Assembly: GCF_019331715.1 (NCBI RefSeq)
Contig: NZ_JAHBBG010000005.1
Location: 104,236 to 168,235, forward strand
Direction of reading: 5' to 3'
Origin: Bifidobacterium simiiventris
GTDB lineage: Bacteria; Actinomycetota; Actinomycetes; Actinomycetales; Bifidobacteriaceae
DNA: 64,000 bases
Shown here: positions 34,622 through 42,971 of the stretch, piece after piece
How positions within the stretch are numbered: position 1 is the first letter of the stretch
Layout: each line of letters starts with the position of its first letter
The notes under the pieces: generated by a model
Database searches by the model: none
Seen by the model: the letters and a program-made list of their open reading frames with translations, nothing else
Told to the model about the DNA's origin: nothing
Program-made: the position numbers and the translations under genes

Positions 34622-36157
34622 TTACTCGGCGACGTTCAGCCACGGGGTCTTCATGGACTGCCAGATCGGGCCGCCCCAATCCTCTTCGAGCGCGGCTTCG
34701 AGTGCGGCGGCCGGCTTGTACATGACCTCGTCGCGCTGCTGCGGCGCGATGAACTGGAAGCCGACCGGCAGGCCGTCGTCCGACAAGCCGGCCGGGATGG
34801 ACATGGCAGGCACGCCGGCGAGGTTGGCCGGGATAGTGGCGATGTCGTTCATGTACATGGCCAGCGGGTCGTCCATCTTCTCGCCGAACTTGAACGCGGT
34901 GGACGGGCTGGTCGGGGAGACGAGCACGTCGGCCTGTTCGAAGGCGTTGTGGAAGTCCTGGATGATGAGCGTGCGCACTTTCTGCGCGGAGCCGTACCAG
35001 GCGTCGTAGTAGCCGGCGGACAGGGCGTAGGTGCCGAGGATGATACGGCGCTTGACCTCGTCGCCGAAGCCGGCCTCACGGGTGTAGGCCATCATGTTGG
35101 CAGCGGTCTGCGGCACGCCGGCCGGCGGCATGACGCGCAGGCCGTAGCGCATGCCGTCGTAACGGGCCAGGTTGGAGCTGACCTCGGACGGCATGATGAT
35201 GTAGTACGCGCCGAGCGAGTACTCGAAGTGCGGGCAGGAGACCTCGACGATCTCGGCGCCCATTTCCTCGAGCTTCTTGACGGCTTCGTCGAAGCGGGCC
35301 TGGACGCCCGGCTGGAAGCCTTCGCCGCCCAGTTCCTTGACGAGGCCGACCTTCATGCCCTTGAGGTCGCGCTTGGCGCCTTCGCGAGCGGCGGCGACCA
35401 TCGGGCGCGGGCCTTCGGGGATGGACGTGGAGTCGCGGCGGTCGTGGCCGCCGATGATCTCCTGCAGCAGCGCGGAGTCGAGCACGGTGCGGGTGACCGG
35501 GCCGATCTGGTCGAGCGAGGAGGCCATGGCGATCGCGCCGAAGCGAGAGACGCCGCCGTAGGTCGGCTTGACGCCGACCGTGCCGGTCAGTGCGCCCGGC
35601 TGGCGGATGGAGCCGCCGGTATCGGTGCCGAGAGCGAGCGGCGCCTCGAACGCGGCGACCGCGGAGGCCGAACCGCCGCCGGAACCGCCGGGGACGCGCT
35701 CGGTATCCCACGGGTTGTGGGTGGTCTGGTAGGCGGAGTGCTCGGTGGAGGAGCCCTGCGCGAATTCGTCGAGGTTGGTCTTGCCGAGGATCGGCATGCC
35801 GGCCGCCTTAAGCTTTTCGATGACGGTGGCGTCGTACGGCGGCACCCAGCCTTCGAGGATCTTGGAGGCGGCGGTGGTTTCGATGCCCTTGGTGACGATC
35901 ATGTCCTTGATGGCGATCGGCACGCCGGCCAGCTCGGGCAGGGAGGCCTTCTCTTCGGCGCTCTTGGCATCGAAGGCGTCGGCCTGTTCGCGAGCCACGT
36001 CGCCGGAGACCTTGAGGAAGGCCTTGATGGACGGTTCGGCGGCCTCGATCACGTCGAGATGCGCGTCGACCAGTTCACGGCTGGAGACTTCGCCGGCCTT
36101 GACCTTGGCGGCCATCTCGGCGGCGGTCAGTTGCACGAGTTCGTTGGTTGCGGTCAT
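34622..36157 (-). CDS. gatA: aspartyl/glutamyl-tRNA amidotransferase subunit A
   Basis: Glutaminase/amidase subunit of GatCAB (511 aa from the ATG at 36157, [20 protein letters not shown]). The amidase signature is [13 protein letters not shown], with the cis-serine in [12 protein letters not shown] and the catalytic lysine in [20 protein letters not shown], giving the complete Ser-cisSer-Lys triad. It begins 8 bp after the gatC stop. A GTG at 36169 is also in frame but its Shine-Dalgarno spacing is poor. Confidence 0.97.
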   Translation of the reverse strand: MTATNELVQLTAAEMAAKVKAGEVSSRELVDAHLDVIEAAEPSIKAFLKVSGDVAREQADAFDAKSAEEKASLPELAGVPIAIKDMIVTKGIETTAASKILEGWVPPYDATVIEKLKAAGMPILGKTNLDEFAQGSSTEHSAYQTTHNPWDTERVPGGSGGGSASAVAAFEAPLALGTDTGGSIRQPGALTGTVGVKPTYGGVSRFGAIAMASSLDQIGPVTRTVLDSALLQEIIGGHDRRDSTSIPEGPRPMVAAAREGAKRDLKGMKVGLVKELGGEGFQPGVQARFDEAVKKLEEMGAEIVEVSCPHFEYSLGAYYIIMPSEVSSNLARYDGMRYGLRVMPPAGVPQTAANMMAYTREAGFGDEVKRRIILGTYALSAGYYDAWYGSAQKVRTLIIQDFHNAFEQADVLVSPTSPSTAFKFGEKMDDPLAMYMNDIATIPANLAGVPAMSIPAGLSDDGLPVGFQFIAPQQRDEVMYKPAAALEAALEEDWGGPIWQSMKTPWLNVAE

Positions 36158-36165
36158 AACGGTTC

Positions 36166-36465
36166 TCACTCCTCGCTTCCCAGAATGCGCGGCGCGACGA
36201 ACATGCCGGCCTCGGTCTTCGGAGCGCCCGACAGGGCTTCGGCCTGCGTGAGCGGCGTCTCGGCCACGTCCGGACGCAGGTAGGCTTCCAGCGGGATCGG
36301 GTTGGCGGTCGGCGGCACGTCGTCGGAGGCGACTTCCTGCACCTTGTTGATGGAGTCGGCGATGACGTTCAGCTCGCCCTGCAGACGGGTGATTTCCTCA
36401 TCGGTGAGCGCGATTCGGGCGAGATCGCCCAAGTGCTCGATTTCTTCGCGTGTGAATGTAGGCAT
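36166..36465 (-). CDS. gatC: aspartyl/glutamyl-tRNA amidotransferase subunit C
   Basis: 99-aa small subunit that wraps GatA and GatB together. It begins [20 protein letters not shown], typical of the family, and ends [20 protein letters not shown] plus a short basic tail. TATAGT lies exactly 7 nt before the ATG at 36465, so the operon message is probably leaderless; an upstream in-frame start is rejected. First gene of the gatCAB operon. Confidence 0.95.
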   Translation of the reverse strand: MPTFTREEIEHLGDLARIALTDEEITRLQGELNVIADSINKVQEVASDDVPPTANPIPLEAYLRPDVAETPLTQAEALSGAPKTEAGMFVAPRILGSEE

Positions 36466-36528
36466 GCGCCCTACTATACGAGTCATTTGTGACACGCCTC
36501 GCGCGCCGTCTCACCTCGTTGCGATGCC

Positions 36529-36592
36529 GGCGGAGCCTCGACTCCTCGGTTGAGGAAGCCCTCAGTCGCAGACCGACTGAGGGAGCATGGCG
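36529..36592. repeat. copy of the CTC-rich dispersed hairpin repeat
   Basis: GACTCCTCGGTTGAGGAAG, then CCCTCAGTCG-CAGAC-CGACTGAGGG and GAGCATGG. Same family as the copies near 11026, 46871 and 50308, here between gatC and the SpoU gene. Confidence 0.78.
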
Positions 36593-36643
36593 GCCGTGAG
36601 GTCACCCGACAACACTTCGCGCATGATCCGCAGTGTCTTATTC

Positions 36644-37525
36644 TCACAGATGCTGGGCGATGTAGCTGTGCATGGCGACTGCGGCGGCAGCTCCGGCGTT
36701 GATCGAACGGACAGAACCGAACTGAGAGATGTAGACAACGTCATCGGCCAGTTCCAAAGCCTTCTCGCTCAGGCCGGGGCCTTCCGCGCCGAACAGCATG
36801 AGGCAGCGGTGCGGGAACTGGTAGGTTTCGATCGGCACCGCGCCGGGAATGATGTCAAGCGCGATGATCTTGGCCTCTTCGAGTTCGCGGATGCGCGCAT
36901 CGGCACGGGCGATGTCGGCCGTCGCCTCAGATACCGCAGCTACCGCGGCGGACGCGGAGGCATGATCGTTGATCGAGGACGCTGCAGAACCTGACTGCAC
37001 CGCGATCGCATGCGCCTTGATCGCCGCAGCCTTGGCGCGGGATCGCTCGTATGCGATTTCACCGGCAATACGATGACGCCAGCATTCGACCAGTTCGGTG
37101 ATGGACGGGTGGTTCTCGACGTGCTGGTACAGCTCGGTCATCAGCGCACCCTTGCGGTTCCACTTGTGTGGACCGACGATGTGGACGCGGTTCGCGGTGA
37201 ACGCGTTGGCGGTGCGCACCATCGATCCGATGTTGAAATCGTGCGTCCAGTTTTCGACGGCGACCTCGAAGTCATGGCGACCACGCGCATCCAGATCTGC
37301 CTTGATGGCGTCGACTGTCCAGTAGCGGTAGCGGTCAAGCACGTTGCGGCGGTCACCCTCGTCCAGCAGCAGCGGGTCGAAGCGCCGGTCGAAGTCCGGG
37401 GACACCGGGTCGTCGGGACGCGGCTCGCCGGGATGGGTCTGCGCCCACGGGCCGACGCCGACCTCGCGGAATTCCGGCTCGCCGGACAGTTTGGCGGCCA
37501 AGGAGACAGGATTGGGCGTATGCAT
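36644..37525 (-). CDS. SpoU/TrmH-family RNA 2'-O-methyltransferase
   Basis: 293-aa SPOUT methyltransferase that methylates ribose in tRNA or rRNA using S-adenosylmethionine. Motif 1 is HDFNIGSMVRTANAFTANRV. Motif 2 is LMLFGAEGPGLSEKALELAD and motif 3 VYISQFGSVRSINAGAAAAV, which form the knot. An Ala-rich insertion of about 60 residues (ASASAAVAAVSEATADIARA) separates motifs 1 and 2. It starts 1 bp after the stop of the PRTase-like gene, so the two are one operon. The target nucleotide is unknown. Confidence 0.9.
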   Translation of the reverse strand: MHTPNPVSLAAKLSGEPEFREVGVGPWAQTHPGEPRPDDPVSPDFDRRFDPLLLDEGDRRNVLDRYRYWTVDAIKADLDARGRHDFEVAVENWTHDFNIGSMVRTANAFTANRVHIVGPHKWNRKGALMTELYQHVENHPSITELVECWRHRIAGEIAYERSRAKAAAIKAHAIAVQSGSAASSINDHASASAAVAAVSEATADIARADARIRELEEAKIIALDIIPGAVPIETYQFPHRCLMLFGAEGPGLSEKALELADDVVYISQFGSVRSINAGAAAAVAMHSYIAQHL

Positions 37526-37526
37526 G

Positions 37527-38183
37527 TCAGCGCAGTTCAGACTCGTGGTAGACCTCGACGAACGGCAGTTCGCGCTCTTCGTCGTCGACCGGATTGATGA
37601 CTTTGATGGTCGGCTTGTCCATGTCCACGCCGCCGATGAGCGATGCGATAGCGATCACCTCGGCGCCCTCGTGCTCCACGATGCCGAAGTCGAGGCTCAG
37701 CTCGTTGCCGTTACGCAGGGTGACCAGCGAGGAGGTCTGCACGTAGGATTTCTCCGACAGCCACGAGTCGAGCAGCACCACGCGCTTGCCCTTGATCGAC
37801 GGCCCTTTGATCGACGGGTACACGAAGTCCATCACGAAGCCGTTCAGATCCTCGCCGCGCGAAGCGGCCGCGAGGATCATCGCCGACACGAGCGGCACGG
37901 CGGCTGCGGTCAGTGCTCCGACCGCGTCGAAGTCATCGACCGAATAGCCCTGTTCCTCCAACGTGTCGAGCAGGATATGCCCGACGATGGAGGCCCCACG
38001 ATGGTCGAAGGTCACGTTCGACAGTTCGCAGAACGGCTTGCCGTCCAGTTCCTTCACGAGCAGCTGTTTGAGCTGGTCGCGCGGGTCGAGCAGCGCGAAC
38101 GGCGTCTCGGCGGGCGCTGCGGCGGCATCGGGGTTCACGGCCGGCGCGGAGCCGGTCTTGCGGAAGGATTTCTCTTCGGTCAT
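37527..38183 (-). CDS. phosphoribosyltransferase-fold protein with degenerate PRPP site
   Basis: 218-aa protein resembling orotate phosphoribosyltransferase in layout: GASIVGHILLDTLEEQGYSV, then AVGALTAAAVPLVSAMILAA and KRVVLLDSWLSEKSYVQTS. The last should be the PRPP loop (usually VVLVEDVVTTGGS-like), but the acidic pair and the TTGGS turn are absent. Catalysis with PRPP is doubtful; a regulatory or scaffold role is possible. TAGGCT lies exactly 7 nt before the ATG at 38183, a leaderless start. Followed 1 bp later by the SpoU gene. Confidence 0.72.
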   Translation of the reverse strand: MTEEKSFRKTGSAPAVNPDAAAAPAETPFALLDPRDQLKQLLVKELDGKPFCELSNVTFDHRGASIVGHILLDTLEEQGYSVDDFDAVGALTAAAVPLVSAMILAAASRGEDLNGFVMDFVYPSIKGPSIKGKRVVLLDSWLSEKSYVQTSSLVTLRNGNELSLDFGIVEHEGAEVIAIASLIGGVDMDKPTIKVINPVDDEERELPFVEVYHESELR

Positions 38184-38209
38184 GGTTGTTAGCCTATCTT
38201 CTCGTGCCG

Positions 38210-39565
38210 TCAATCGGCGTTGCCGTCGGACTGGGTTTCCGGCGCGGTCAGTTCGCGGATATCGGCCTTGCCGGGGTCGATCATGTCCACCGGCTCGATG
38301 ATCTTGCCGGCGTCGATCTTCTGCAGCTTGCGCGCGGTGACGAGCACGCGCGATTCGAGCGACGTGGCGAACTGGTTGTATGCGCCGACCGTCTTGGTGA
38401 TGGCCGCGCCCAGTTTGGTGGCGCGGTCGCCCAGCACGGCGAACCGCTCGTACAGTTCGCGCGACAGGTCGAACAGCTTCTTCGCGTCGTCAGTCAGGCT
38501 CTGCTGCTGCCACGCGTAGGCGACCGACTTCAGCACCGCCCACAGCGTCACCGGCGAGGTCAGCGCCACCTTGCGGGCGAAGGCGTCGTCCATCAGCGTC
38601 GGGTCGGCTTCGAGCGCCGCCTGCAGCAGCGCCTCGTTCGGAATGAAGGCGACCACGAAATCCGGGGCGACGTCAAACGCGTTCCAGTATGCCTTGTCTC
38701 CCAAGGTTTTTACATGGTCGCGCAACGCCTTGGCATGCGCCCGCAGCAGATCGGCGCGACGATCCAGTTCCTCCGGCGACGCGGTCTCCGGTATCTCGCA
38801 CGCACGCTGGTAGTCCGCGTACGGCACCTTCGCATCGATCGGGATCGTCTTGCCTCCCGGCAGATGCACGATCATGTCCGGACGTTGGATGCGGCCATCC
38901 TCGCCGGTGACCACCACCTGAGTATCGAAATCGACGTGTTCCAGCAAACCGGCCGATTCCACAATGTTGCGCAGCTGAGCCTCACCCCATGCGCCGCGCA
39001 CCTTGTTGTTGCGCAACGCCGCCGACAGCGAGCTCGTCTCTCGATCCAGCCGGGCCTGCTGCTCGCCCAGCCCCTTGAGTTGCTCACCGAGCGCGCCCAT
39101 TTCGCGTTTGCGCCCCTCCTCGATCTGCGAGACCTTGGCCTGCAACGCATCGAGGTTCTTCTGCACCGGGGCCAGAGCGGAGAGCACCTTGCTCTGCTCC
39201 TCCAGCGAGCGCGCCTGTTTCACACGTTCGCGTTCCGCGTCGGCCGCCGCTTTGTCACGCTCGTGCTGAATGCGTACCTGCTCAGCCTGCTGGGCCTGCG
39301 CCAGCTGCGATTTGGCAAATGACAACTGCTGGCTCAGTCCGTCGATCTGGCCGCGCAGTTCGGCCGCCTGCGCAGTCAGCTGCACGATCTGCGCGTGTGC
39401 CGCGTCGCCATCGGCCTTCGCGGCCTCCAATTCGCCGGTCCGGGAGTCTCGGGCCATCTCCTGGCCGCGCGACTTGCCCAGCAGGAATCCCGCGGCCAGC
39501 CCCAGCGCCGCCGCCACGATCATCACCGCGATCATCGCGGCCACCGTCATCACATTGTCGAACAT
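38210..39565 (-). CDS. rmuC: RmuC-family DNA recombination protein
   Basis: 451-aa protein with an N-terminal membrane segment (VMTVAAMIAVMIVAAALGLA), a long coiled coil rich in Gln/Ala (IDGLSQQLSFAKSQLAQAQQ) and the RmuC nuclease-like domain. That domain shows NNKVRGAWGEAQLRNIVESA, RPDMIVHLPGGKTIPIDAKV and FVVAFIPNEALLQAALEADP. RmuC limits inversions at short inverted repeats in E. coli. The start at 39565 (MFDNVM) keeps the membrane segment near the N-terminus; no Shine-Dalgarno or -10 box clearly decides it and an upstream start is possible. Confidence 0.9.
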   Translation of the reverse strand: MFDNVMTVAAMIAVMIVAAALGLAAGFLLGKSRGQEMARDSRTGELEAAKADGDAAHAQIVQLTAQAAELRGQIDGLSQQLSFAKSQLAQAQQAEQVRIQHERDKAAADAERERVKQARSLEEQSKVLSALAPVQKNLDALQAKVSQIEEGRKREMGALGEQLKGLGEQQARLDRETSSLSAALRNNKVRGAWGEAQLRNIVESAGLLEHVDFDTQVVVTGEDGRIQRPDMIVHLPGGKTIPIDAKVPYADYQRACEIPETASPEELDRRADLLRAHAKALRDHVKTLGDKAYWNAFDVAPDFVVAFIPNEALLQAALEADPTLMDDAFARKVALTSPVTLWAVLKSVAYAWQQQSLTDDAKKLFDLSRELYERFAVLGDRATKLGAAITKTVGAYNQFATSLESRVLVTARKLQKIDAGKIIEPVDMIDPGKADIRELTAPETQSDGNAD

Positions 39566-39636
39566 ATGTTCTAGTGAAACGTACGGCATGGACGACGCCG
39601 GCAACGCGTGTCGCACGCCGACAACAGCCCGCGAAC

Positions 39637-39918
39637 CTACGATTTCACCAGTCGCGCGATCGCGGCCGAGGCCTCGCGTAGCTTCTCGTCGGCCACTTCA
39701 CCACCTTCGGCCGACGCCTCGCGCACGCAATGGTTCAGATGATCGTCAAGCAGCAGCAACGCCACCGACTTCAACGCCGAATTGGCCGCGGAGATCTGCG
39801 TGAGCACGTCGATGCAGTACTTGTCATCCTCCACCATCTGCGTCACGGCGCGGATCTGCCCCTCCACCCGCCGCAGTCGCGCGACCACCTTCGCCTTGTC
39901 TTCGCCGTACCCATGCAT
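39637..39918 (-). CDS. csoR: CsoR-type copper-sensing repressor
   Basis: 93-aa all-helical repressor of the CsoR/RcnR family. It has RRVEGQIRAVTQMVEDDKYC, with the first Cu(I) cysteine, then the histidine and second cysteine in LLLLDDHLNHCVREASAEGG, giving the Cys-His-Cys signature of copper sensors. Divergent from the copper ATPase, with a perfect 7-3-7 palindrome between them that should be its operator. A Shine-Dalgarno GGAGG lies just before the ATG at 39918. Confidence 0.95.
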   Translation of the reverse strand: MHGYGEDKAKVVARLRRVEGQIRAVTQMVEDDKYCIDVLTQISAANSALKSVALLLLDDHLNHCVREASAEGGEVADEKLREASAAIARLVKS

Positions 39919-39972
39919 CGCAACCTCCAATCGCCGGCCGATTCGCCCAGCGGCATAATCGCAACACCCATT

Positions 39973-39989
39973 ATACCCCATAGGGGTAT
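39973..39989. promoter_or_regulatory. CsoR operator between csoR and the copper ATPase
   Basis: ATACCCC-ATA-GGGGTAT, a perfect palindrome flanked by ACCCATT and TTGGGTATA. It matches the G/C-tract plus AT-centre layout of CsoR sites and could repress both divergent genes. Confidence 0.85.
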
Positions 39990-40047
39990 TGGGTATATTC
40001 TGGTGAGCAGCGATACGATAGCCACAGGAAGACAGAAGGAGCGAATC

Positions 40048-42876
40048 ATGGAACCGAACATCTTTCTTGTCGCGGCCGCCGCCTTAGTGGCCGCCGCGCT
40101 CACATGGCTGATCATCCGATTCTTCTTCGCACCGCAGCACGGCACCGCGGGCACGTTGGAAAACGGCATGCAGACCGCGACGATCACCGTCAAGGGCGGC
40201 TACTCCCCCGCCGTGATCGAGATGCGGGCCGGCACGCCGATCACGCTCACGTTCGACCGACAGGAGACCGGCGAATGCACGTCGCATGTCGTGTTCGGCG
40301 ACCTTGCGCTCGACGCGATGCTGCCGGGCAACACACGCACCAACGTGCACCTGCCCGCACTGCCGGCAGGAGAGTACCCGTTCGCGTGCGGTATGAATAT
40401 GGTGCACGGCCTGCTGCGCGTGACCGGCGACGCCGGCAGTGAAAGCGCAAACGTTGGCACCGAACGAGTCGACGGAAGCGGGAGGAAAGATTTCTCCGCC
40501 CCGCTGCGCTCCGGTCGAAATGACACAGCGGAATCCTATACCGACTCCGGCCAACACAACACGGTCGCATCGCCGACCGACGCGCTGGCTGCGGAACGCC
40601 GCGAATCCGAGGAACGCTCCAAGGAGATCCGCCAGCTCACCAAACTGGTCGCGATCGGCACCGTGCTCACGTTGCCGGTGTTCGTGCCGATGATGCTCAT
40701 GCTGTTGCCCGGCGGCCACGCCATCGTGCCGATGTGGCTGATGAACCCGTGGCTGCAGGCGCTGCTCATCACCCCGGTCATGTTCTACTGCGGAGCGCCT
40801 ATCCACCGCGTCGGCTGGCCTGCGCTCATCCATCGCGCGCCCGACATGAACTCGTTGGTCACGCTCGGCACGACCGCCGCCTACGTGTACAGCCTTGCGC
40901 TGTGCGTGATGTCGTCGCTGTTCCCGGAAGGCTCGCGCGAACCGTATTTCGAATCGGTAGGCGTGGTGATCACGCTGGTATTGGTCGGCCGGCTCTTGGA
41001 AACGAAGGCCCGCGAAGGCACCGGCAAAGCGGTGCAGTCGCTGATCAAACTGCGCCCGCGTACCGCGCATGTCCTGACGTCCGACGATGCCGTCGCACAT
41101 ACGAACTGGAGAAACGACGCAAACGTTCGCGATATCACTATCGACGATGTGAAGACCGGCGACCTGCTGGTTGTACATGCCGGCGAGCGCATTCCGGTCG
41201 ACGGCGAGATCGTCGACGGCGAGGCCACGGTCGACGAGTCGATGATTACCGGCGAATCGAAGCCGGTCGTCAAGATCGCGGACACGCACGCAGACAGCCA
41301 CGGCGGCAGCGCAAACGACAGTACCGCCGCGCGAGCTCTGACCGGCGCGACAGTGCTGCTCAAAGGCGATCTGCTCATGCGTGCCACGCAGGTGGGCGGC
41401 GCAACGGTGCTGGCGCAGATCATCGCGATGGTCTCGCGGGCGCAGGCCACGAAGGCGCCGGTACAGAAACTGGCCGATAAAATCGCCCGTATTTTCGTGC
41501 CGGCGGTGATGATCGTGGCGGTGTGGACGTTCGCGATCTGGCTGGCGGTCGGCCCTGAACCGTGTCTGGCGCATGCGCTGGTGACGGCGGTGAGCGTGCT
41601 GATCATCGCCTGCCCGTGCGCGCTGGGTCTGGCGACGCCGCTGTCGGTGACGGCCGCGATGGGCCTGGGCGCGACGAACGGCGTGCTGGTCACGTCGGCG
41701 AAGGCGTTGGAACAGGCGCGAGACATCCGCACGGTCGTGTTCGACAAGACCGGTACGATCACGCGCGGCGTGGTGGATACACCGACGAACGACAGCGCAG
41801 TGGCAAGCGACCACGACAGAAAGCCCAGCTACGAGCACGATCCGGTCAAAGACGGTTCTCGCGAGGCGGTTGCCGCGTTGCGCTCAGCCGGAATCCGTAC
41901 GGTGATGCTGTCGGGCGACCGCGCCGAGGTCGCCGCGCGCATCGCCCGCGAGGTCGGCATCGACACGGTGATCGCGCAGGTCAAACCGGACGGCAAGGCG
42001 TACTGGATCCGCCAACTGCAGACCGCACGCGATCGTGCGCACGGCACGAACGCCGATCCTGCCGGCGCGACCGCAGCCGCATCGGCCGCAACGACACCAT
42101 CTCCGACAGTCGGCGACGTGCCGGACGGCCTGATCGCGATGGTCGGCGACGGCATCAACGACGCGCCGGCGCTCGCCCAAGCCGATCTCGGCATCGCGAT
42201 CGGCACTGGCACGGACGTGGCGATGCAGTCGGCCGACGTGACGCTGATGAACGGCGATCTGCGCGGCGTGCTGAAGACGATCAACCTGTCGAACGCGACG
42301 ATGCGCAACATCCGCGAGAATCTGGCGTGGGCGTTCGGCTACAACGTGATCGGCATTCCGGTTGCGGCCGGCGTGCTGTACCCGCTCACCGGCTGGCTGC
42401 TCAGCCCGATGATCGCGGGACTCGCGATGGCGTTGAGCTCGGTGTGCCTGGTGCTGAACGCGAACCGGCTGCACGGCGTGAAGATCAGCGACATCGCGGT
42501 GCCGTCCGACGGCACCCCGTCCCATGCCGGCACGGCCGGCGCAACCGGCACAGCCCCGTCTCGCCGCGAACCTCAGGTCATCGTCGACGAGCGGACCGAA
42601 CTCACCCACTTGGAACCGCACGGCCAATCCCACGGCTCCGACAGTACAATGTCCACCAATTCCAACGATAAGGAGCATCCCATGGATATGCACCACATGC
42701 ACATGAACGCCACGCCGACCGACGGCGAAACCGCCACCGATCCGGTGTGCGACATGACCGTCGCCGTGACCGCGGACGCGATCACCCGCGAATACGAGGG
42801 CAAGACGTACTACTTCTGCGGCGAGCACTGCGCGAACAACTTCGCCAAGGCCCCGCAGATCTTCCTCGAGAAGTAG
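40048..42876 (+). CDS. cupredoxin / copper P1B-type ATPase / YHS fusion, apparently lacking the N-domain
   Basis: 942-aa membrane protein. An N-terminal anchor precedes a cupredoxin-like domain at about 45-130 (SPAVIEMRAGTPITLTFD; YPFACGMNMVHGLL). After a linker comes the P1B-ATPase: CPC at 522-524 (IIACPCALGLATPLS), the phosphorylated D566 in VVFDKTGTITRG, SGD at 622-624, VGDGINDAPALAQADLG, and TM7/TM8 signatures GYN and ALSSVCLVLNAN typical of Cu(I) pumps. Only 58 residues separate D566 from SGD, where about 150 are usual, and no HP (SEHPL) motif is present, so the nucleotide-binding domain seems missing. An extra ~35 residues follow PDGK. The C-terminus is Met/His-rich plus a YHS domain (DPVCDMTVAV; YYFCGEHCANNFAK). 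AGAAGGAG precedes the ATG. CsoR-controlled by position. Confidence 0.9.
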   Translation: MEPNIFLVAAAALVAAALTWLIIRFFFAPQHGTAGTLENGMQTATITVKGGYSPAVIEMRAGTPITLTFDRQETGECTSHVVFGDLALDAMLPGNTRTNVHLPALPAGEYPFACGMNMVHGLLRVTGDAGSESANVGTERVDGSGRKDFSAPLRSGRNDTAESYTDSGQHNTVASPTDALAAERRESEERSKEIRQLTKLVAIGTVLTLPVFVPMMLMLLPGGHAIVPMWLMNPWLQALLITPVMFYCGAPIHRVGWPALIHRAPDMNSLVTLGTTAAYVYSLALCVMSSLFPEGSREPYFESVGVVITLVLVGRLLETKAREGTGKAVQSLIKLRPRTAHVLTSDDAVAHTNWRNDANVRDITIDDVKTGDLLVVHAGERIPVDGEIVDGEATVDESMITGESKPVVKIADTHADSHGGSANDSTAARALTGATVLLKGDLLMRATQVGGATVLAQIIAMVSRAQATKAPVQKLADKIARIFVPAVMIVAVWTFAIWLAVGPEPCLAHALVTAVSVLIIACPCALGLATPLSVTAAMGLGATNGVLVTSAKALEQARDIRTVVFDKTGTITRGVVDTPTNDSAVASDHDRKPSYEHDPVKDGSREAVAALRSAGIRTVMLSGDRAEVAARIAREVGIDTVIAQVKPDGKAYWIRQLQTARDRAHGTNADPAGATAAASAATTPSPTVGDVPDGLIAMVGDGINDAPALAQADLGIAIGTGTDVAMQSADVTLMNGDLRGVLKTINLSNATMRNIRENLAWAFGYNVIGIPVAAGVLYPLTGWLLSPMIAGLAMALSSVCLVLNANRLHGVKISDIAVPSDGTPSHAGTAGATGTAPSRREPQVIVDERTELTHLEPHGQSHGSDSTMSTNSNDKEHPMDMHHMHMNATPTDGETATDPVCDMTVAVTADAITREYEGKTYYFCGEHCANNFAKAPQIFLEK
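42682..42876 (+). other. possible internal start producing a free 64-aa YHS protein
   Basis: Within the ATPase gene, AAGGAG at 42670-42675 stands 6 nt before an in-frame ATG at 42682. Translation from there gives MDMHHMHMNATPTDGETATD followed by the YHS domain, a plausible soluble copper-binding protein. This is an in-frame internal start, not a separate gene. Confidence 0.4.
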
Positions 42877-42893
42877 CCGGCCCGCAAACGCAC

Positions 42894-42928
42894 AAAGGCC
42901 CGGAAGGAGAGCATCCTTCCGGGCCTTT
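42894..42928. terminator. bidirectional terminator between copper ATPase and clpB
   Basis: Perfect 15-bp arms, AAAGGCCCGGAAGGA and TCCTTCCGGGCCTTT, around a 5-nt loop between two convergent genes. Confidence 0.87.
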
Positions 42929-42971
42929 GTCATGCCGGCGGCGTCATCGCGCGCCGCCAGCCAAGTTTCGG

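Noticed and set aside
32603..36283. 1226-codon plus-strand frame opposite GNAT, gatB and gatA
   Set aside because: Shadow frame; the gatCAB proteins on the minus strand are unambiguous.
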